From Indibacter alkaliphilus LW1 (GTDB taxonomy: Bacteria; Bacteroidota; Bacteroidia; Cytophagales; Cyclobacteriaceae): a stretch of 64,000 nucleotides of DNA. This document shows, piece after piece, positions 60,440 through 64,000 of this stretch. The notes under the pieces were generated by a model. That model had not been told where the DNA came from, did not search any database, and saw only the letters and a list, made by a program, of their open reading frames with translations. Position 1 is the stretch's first letter; each line of letters begins with the position of its first letter. The position numbers and the translations under genes were made by a program. The DNA is taken from contig NZ_ALWO02000052.1 in assembly GCF_000295935.2 (NCBI RefSeq), positions 372,001-436,000 of the forward strand. The letters run 5' to 3'.

Positions 60440-62545
60440 ATGAAGTATTTCACCGCAATTTTGTTTATGTTTTTGAGCTTTTTGTCATTGGGACAACAAA
60501 ATTTCACTTTTGACCAGTCTATTTCCATTTCAGGCCCTGAAGGCATGGTCAATGTGCCTTTTTCTCCGGGGATCAATGCTGCACAGATCAATGAAATGGA
60601 TACCAATGGTGATGGAGTGGAGGAAATGGTCATTTGGGACATCAATTCCAGGAGGATATTGGTCTTTGCCGTGGACGAAGACGGTGGATGGAATTATCTT
60701 CCTGAGATGGGTTTTTACTTCCCTTCTGATGTCAATGGGTTTTTAGTTTTGGTAGATTTTGATTCGGATGGGAGAAAGGATCTTTTTACCTCAAGTCCTT
60801 TTGGAATCAAGGCATACAGGAATGTGAGTTCTCCGGGCAGCGCTTTTCCCCAATGGGAAGTTGCCCAGAATTTTCTCCGCCTGGATAATGGATCCAATGT
60901 CACAGCCAACAATCTGGACACTCCTTTGATCGCGGACATTGATGGGGATGGAGATTTGGATATTCTGACCTTCAATTTTGCCATTGGGGACTATATAGAA
61001 TTCTATAGAAACACCAGTATGGAGCGAAAAGGCAGCCCGGATATTGATGGCTTTGCTTTTCCAGAAGCCAGGTGGGGAGGTTTTGAATTTTGTGATTGCG
61101 GGAGCTTCAGCTTTGGCGTTACCTGTTCAGGGATGCCCATAGGATCCGTGGATGAGGAACTTCCTGTCGGCCGGATACTACATGCAGGAGGGCATTCTCT
61201 GCTTTATTCCGACTTTGATGGAGATGGGGTCAAGGACCTTTTGATGGGGCAGGATGAATGCAATACTTTATACTACCTGCCCAACAAGGGAAGCAGCAGC
61301 AATCCCATTTTCGATGAATTCCAATTGAGTGTGCCCGGCTTCGGAACGCTTCCTGAATTCCCTGTTTTTCATGCGGCGGCACTTTGGAAAGAGCGGCTTA
61401 TAGTCAGTTCTCTGGCCTCTGGTTCATCAGCTGCTTTTCAGGCAGATTATAGCAGCAATATTTTTCAATCATCGTCAGAAAGCACCGGTTTCGCACCATT
61501 TCTTCAGGATCAGTTGTTGGATTTGGGAGAAAATAGCAGGCCTTTCTTTCGGGGCTTTGCCAACGAAGGGGAGCTTATTGTCACCTCCAATGCTTTTGTC
61601 GAAGGAAAAGTGGTAGGCAAAGCCAGTTTGATCGGGGTAGAAGGAGACAACTGGCAGTTGAAAGATTCCGATTATAAAGGCTTATCGGAATTGGGTTTGC
61701 TTGATCTGCAGTACCTGGAATATCAGAGTCAGGGAGGTAGTCGAAGCTATTGGCTGATCGGAACGGATACAGTAGACCTTTCTTTGTCAAGAAGGGTTTT
61801 CAAAAGTAATTCACCTGACTTGGAGCAAAGAACCGAGGTGAGCATCTCTTCCCTTCAACTGATGCCTTTGGATCAAATAGAGTTTTTTGCCTATGAAGGA
61901 AAAAATTACCTCTTGCTATCAAGACAGCTTGGGGAGTTGATCCTGTTATCTGCAAATGATGAACTGGATGCTTTTGAAATAGAGGAAAGGCAGTTTTTGG
62001 GTTTTGCCGATAACCCTGCCAACAGAAACTTACAGGTTCATGTAATAGCTGGTTCACAGCCTTCTCTTTATGCCATTGACCAAAGGGGGATTTTGAATTT
62101 TATCCCTGATTTTATGAATCAGGCAGAAAGAGAGCAAGTACAAGTAAGGGCTGAGGAAGATTTCATCCTTGGGAGATTTGGTAGAATCACGCCTCTTTCC
62201 AGTATGGGCTTGCCTTTTGAAAACAGGAGGGATTTGATCCTAGGTGCACCGGGAGGCGGTATTGAAGTGCTGCGCAATGAAAGTACAGTGGCTCCTCCTG
62301 TGGAAGGAGTTCAAGTGAATGTTTTTCCAAACCCTTCTCAGGGAGTGTTTTCTGTTTTGAGTTCCTCCGCCCTGAGCCTAAGGATTGTCAATACCTTGGG
62401 GCAGGTCATTGCGGAGGATTTGCCTGTGGATGCCAATAGAGTCAATTCCTATGACTTTTCATTTTTGCAGCCCGGTATTTATATTTTGGATTTCAGGACA
62501 GCGTCCAATAGGAAAATAGTCCGAAAACTGATTGTACGTCCTTGA
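60440..62545 (+). CDS. T9SS cargo protein with VCBS/FG-GAP-like repeats and type A sorting domain
   Basis: 701 residues. The signal peptide ends near FLSLGQ. Several Asp-rich calcium-type loops are seen: DTNGDGVEEM (about 53), DFDSDGRKDLF (about 110), DIDGDGDLDILTF (about 170) and DFDGDGVKDLLMG (about 258), as in integrin-like FG-GAP/VCBS propellers. A Cys cluster FEFCDCGSFSFGVTC sits at about 216-230. The last 80 residues begin VNVFPNPSQGVFSV and end in VRKLIVRP, a type A T9SS C-terminal sorting signal. It should be exported to the cell surface or medium. No catalytic site; adhesion or binding is an inference. Confidence 0.9.
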   Translation: MKYFTAILFMFLSFLSLGQQNFTFDQSISISGPEGMVNVPFSPGINAAQINEMDTNGDGVEEMVIWDINSRRILVFAVDEDGGWNYLPEMGFYFPSDVNGFLVLVDFDSDGRKDLFTSSPFGIKAYRNVSSPGSAFPQWEVAQNFLRLDNGSNVTANNLDTPLIADIDGDGDLDILTFNFAIGDYIEFYRNTSMERKGSPDIDGFAFPEARWGGFEFCDCGSFSFGVTCSGMPIGSVDEELPVGRILHAGGHSLLYSDFDGDGVKDLLMGQDECNTLYYLPNKGSSSNPIFDEFQLSVPGFGTLPEFPVFHAAALWKERLIVSSLASGSSAAFQADYSSNIFQSSSESTGFAPFLQDQLLDLGENSRPFFRGFANEGELIVTSNAFVEGKVVGKASLIGVEGDNWQLKDSDYKGLSELGLLDLQYLEYQSQGGSRSYWLIGTDTVDLSLSRRVFKSNSPDLEQRTEVSISSLQLMPLDQIEFFAYEGKNYLLLSRQLGELILLSANDELDAFEIEERQFLGFADNPANRNLQVHVIAGSQPSLYAIDQRGILNFIPDFMNQAEREQVQVRAEEDFILGRFGRITPLSSMGLPFENRRDLILGAPGGGIEVLRNESTVAPPVEGVQVNVFPNPSQGVFSVLSSSALSLRIVNTLGQVIAEDLPVDANRVNSYDFSFLQPGIYILDFRTASNRKIVRKLIVRP

Positions 62546-62555
62546 TTTTTGTAAC

Positions 62556-62575
62556 TATCCGTACTGGTACGGATA
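62556..62575. promoter_or_regulatory. 20-bp dyad-symmetric site, possible operator
   Basis: TATCCGTAC-TG-GTACGGATA: perfect 9-bp arms around two bases. The tiny centre makes an RNA hairpin unlikely and there is no U-run, so a protein-binding operator is more plausible. It lies just after the T9SS cargo gene stop and 88 bases before the next gene. Confidence 0.45.
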
Positions 62576-62611
62576 AGGAATTACCGGTTTGAGGGGATTT
62601 TATCTGACTAA

Positions 62612-62632
62612 AGGATAGTCCAATTTTATCCT
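62612..62632. promoter_or_regulatory. Second dyad with the same half-site
   Basis: AGGATA, nine bases, TATCCT. The GGATA/TATCC half-sites repeat those at 62556-62575, 30 bases before the start of the secreted unknown. Confidence 0.35.
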
Positions 62633-62662
62633 ATCAAATAAAGTCCCAACAAAACCAATACA

Positions 62663-63700
62663 ATGATGAAAAAGCAAATTTTAACATTAGCTGTTGCTAT
62701 GCTTCTATCCGGGAGCCTTGCAGCACAGGAGTTGTTTACAGGAGTAGGTGCCAAAGGCTACTACAACAAGACCCTCAAAGGACAGGATGCTTTTTACATC
62801 CCCCAGTTTCAGATCGGTTTCGAAACTTATTCGGAAACAGCCCAGGTGGTCCAGGAAGGAAAGCTCAGCAAGCTTCAGAATACATTTGAAGCGCATAGCA
62901 AAGGGGGGCAATATGCCGGAGGACAGAAAGGATCCGCCAAAGTGACCACTATTTTGGATGCAGGGTTGAGCTTGGAGGATTTTCAGGCTTTGGCCAATGA
63001 CTTCCAAAGCATCTTGGAAAATGAAATTGAAAAATCAGGATTTCGGGTTCTGAAAATGTCAGAAGTGGATCAATTGGAAAGCTTCGGAAAGATCAAAGAG
63101 AAGTTTGATGGGAAAACCGATAAAAAGCAAGGTAAAGCCTCTTCTGATGACATAGGAGCCGGTACGGTGAAGGTGATGCCGGATCACACGATTTTTATGT
63201 TTGACGAAAAATCATTGATGAAAGGGGGAGGGCCTGCTTTTTATGGAATGATCAAAAAAGCACATAAAGAAACAAATGCCACTATGATTTTGCAGAATAT
63301 CAATGTGGATTTTTCCACAGTGGAACTGGATGTGGAATTGGATGCTGGTAGAAGAGGGAAGACAACCAGTGCCGAAATGAAAGTCCTACCTAAAATGAGG
63401 ATTTCTTATAATACCTTTGATTTTATTGGTCCCAAAGGAGGGCCAAATTCAGCTCCTGCTTCGATGTCTTCTGAGTTTGTTTCCAACAAGGAATATAAGG
63501 CGAATATTTATTCGGATAAGGCGAAGGCAGAAAGCCTTTTCAGTAAATGGTTTTCATTAAAGTCAAGACCTGATGTGGATTTTGATCCGAGAATTGTAGA
63601 AATATCAAGGGAGGACTATATGGCAGCAGCAAGGGATCTTTTTACCCAGTACAGTCAAGCTTTTGCCAACACATTGGTCGTTGGGGCCAGGGGAAAGTAA
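62663..63700 (+). CDS. Secreted hypothetical protein
   Basis: 345 residues. The signal peptide ends near GSLAAQ. The mature part has QFQIGFETYSETAQVVQEGK, a helical stretch with LSLEDFQALANDFQSILENE, a Lys/Asp-rich linker (about 150-165), then VELDVELDAGRRGKTTSAEM and IVEISREDYMAAARDLFTQY, alternating strand/helix. No named family recognised; no sorting tail, so probably periplasmic. Two dyad sites precede it, suggesting regulated expression, and a terminator follows. Confidence 0.78.
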   Translation: MMKKQILTLAVAMLLSGSLAAQELFTGVGAKGYYNKTLKGQDAFYIPQFQIGFETYSETAQVVQEGKLSKLQNTFEAHSKGGQYAGGQKGSAKVTTILDAGLSLEDFQALANDFQSILENEIEKSGFRVLKMSEVDQLESFGKIKEKFDGKTDKKQGKASSDDIGAGTVKVMPDHTIFMFDEKSLMKGGGPAFYGMIKKAHKETNATMILQNINVDFSTVELDVELDAGRRGKTTSAEMKVLPKMRISYNTFDFIGPKGGPNSAPASMSSEFVSNKEYKANIYSDKAKAESLFSKWFSLKSRPDVDFDPRIVEISREDYMAAARDLFTQYSQAFANTLVVGARGK

Positions 63701-63716
63701 GGAAACTTACTCTACC

Positions 63717-63746
63717 AAGCCGGGGTGAAAGCTCCGGCTTTTTTTA
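63717..63746 (+). terminator. Intrinsic terminator
   Basis: AAGCCGG-GG pairs with CT-CCGGCTT (63717-63740, one G-U) around TGAAAG, followed by more T to 63746. Ends the secreted-unknown transcript. Confidence 0.85.
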
Positions 63747-63837
63747 TAAGTTAATGATTTTCTCTAATTAATACACCAGTCGCAGCTCTTGGGTTTTGCG
63801 TGGTATATCTTTCAGTTTTTGTCCAAATCATTAAAAA

Positions 63838-64000
63838 TCAGATCAGATTATTGGCATAGGCAAATTTGATCAGACCGACCAATGTATTGGTTTTGGTTTT
63901 CCTGAAAATGTTTTTTCTATGGGTTTCTACCGTCCTTTCCGAAATGAATAATTGCTCTGCAATGTCTTTGTTGGAAAATTCCTTGGCGATCAATTTTAGG
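63838..64000 (-). CDS. C-terminal LuxR-type HTH of a transcription regulator (partial)
   Basis: The minus strand is open from the window end to TGA at 63838. The 53 codons contain IAKEFSNKDIAEQLFISERT followed by VETHRKNIFRKT, the LuxR/GerE helix-turn-helix, ending in LVGLIKFAYANNLI. The upstream part (receiver domain or other sensor) is outside. Most such proteins in Bacteroidota are NarL-type response regulators, but this cannot be decided here. It converges on the preceding gene's terminator. Confidence 0.85.
   Translation of the reverse strand, partial: LKLIAKEFSNKDIAEQLFISERTVETHRKNIFRKTKTNTLVGLIKFAYANNLI

Overview
The window reads as chromosomal DNA of a Bacteroidota bacterium, most likely an aerobic member of the Cytophagales close to Cyclobacteriaceae. 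Evidence: a Bacteroidota-type promoter (TTTG, 19-base spacer, TAnnTTTG) at 58213-58243, almost no Shine-Dalgarno sequences before starts, a type IX secretion (T9SS) sorting tail, a TonB-plug/macroglobulin protein, BshA, an archaeal-type debranching enzyme with a GH57 partner, and the order mutL-rhomboid-rhomboid. I see no phage, conjugative element, CRISPR array or complete insertion sequence. Most of the window is housekeeping or cell-envelope DNA with short accessory patches.

Layout. 1-5646: tail of an alpha/beta hydrolase, then a complete tripartite RND efflux operon (adaptor, pump, outer-membrane channel). 5647-6200: a structured intergenic repeat element. 6201-10191: an MltF-like lytic transglycosylase, an RsmI-family methyltransferase and a secreted amidohydrolase. 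10504-15879: esterase, ThuA-like protein, VanX-like dipeptidase lipoprotein, two SDR proteins, a small lipoprotein and a fatty-acid-hydroxylase-like membrane protein. 16021-20247: BshA and a NagZ/beta-lactamase fusion. 20411-24445: a compact operon of a small membrane protein, MutL and two rhomboid proteases. 24494-27743: a small outer-membrane protein and a macroglobulin/TonB-plug fusion without a barrel. 28074-29132: RlmN. 29288-30904: an accessory patch with RhuM, a four-helix-bundle protein and the C-terminal stump of a restriction-modification enzyme. 31105-35977: App1-like phosphatase, acyltransferase, DapA-family lyase and sodium:solute symporter. 35934-42431 (minus strand): M1 peptidase, glycerophosphodiesterase, MFS permease, GH37 trehalase and a purple-acid-phosphatase-like enzyme, probably one scavenging operon. 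42769-51168: GcvP, M28 peptidase, a secreted unknown, a DEAD-box helicase and dihydroorotase. 51245-51319: tRNA-His. 51672-56096: an alpha-glucan operon (debranching enzyme, GT4, GH57). 56301-58838: a lipidated RidA-like protein with two small envelope proteins, a DUF2461 protein and a small secreted protein with a duplicated start. 59049-64000: MurF, a T9SS cargo protein with VCBS/FG-GAP-like repeats, a secreted unknown behind two dyad-symmetric sites, and the end of a LuxR-type regulator.

The genes fit a heterotroph that scavenges sugars, peptides and phospho-compounds through its envelope, stores alpha-glucan and recycles peptidoglycan. I found no clear new multi-gene system. The most unusual items are the restriction-modification scar with RhuM, the barrel-less TonB-plug fusion, the 21-bp duplication of a start codon directly downstream of a consensus promoter, a promoter followed at once by a terminator before the lipidated RidA gene, the altered MutL endonuclease motif, and the dyad sites at 62556-62632.
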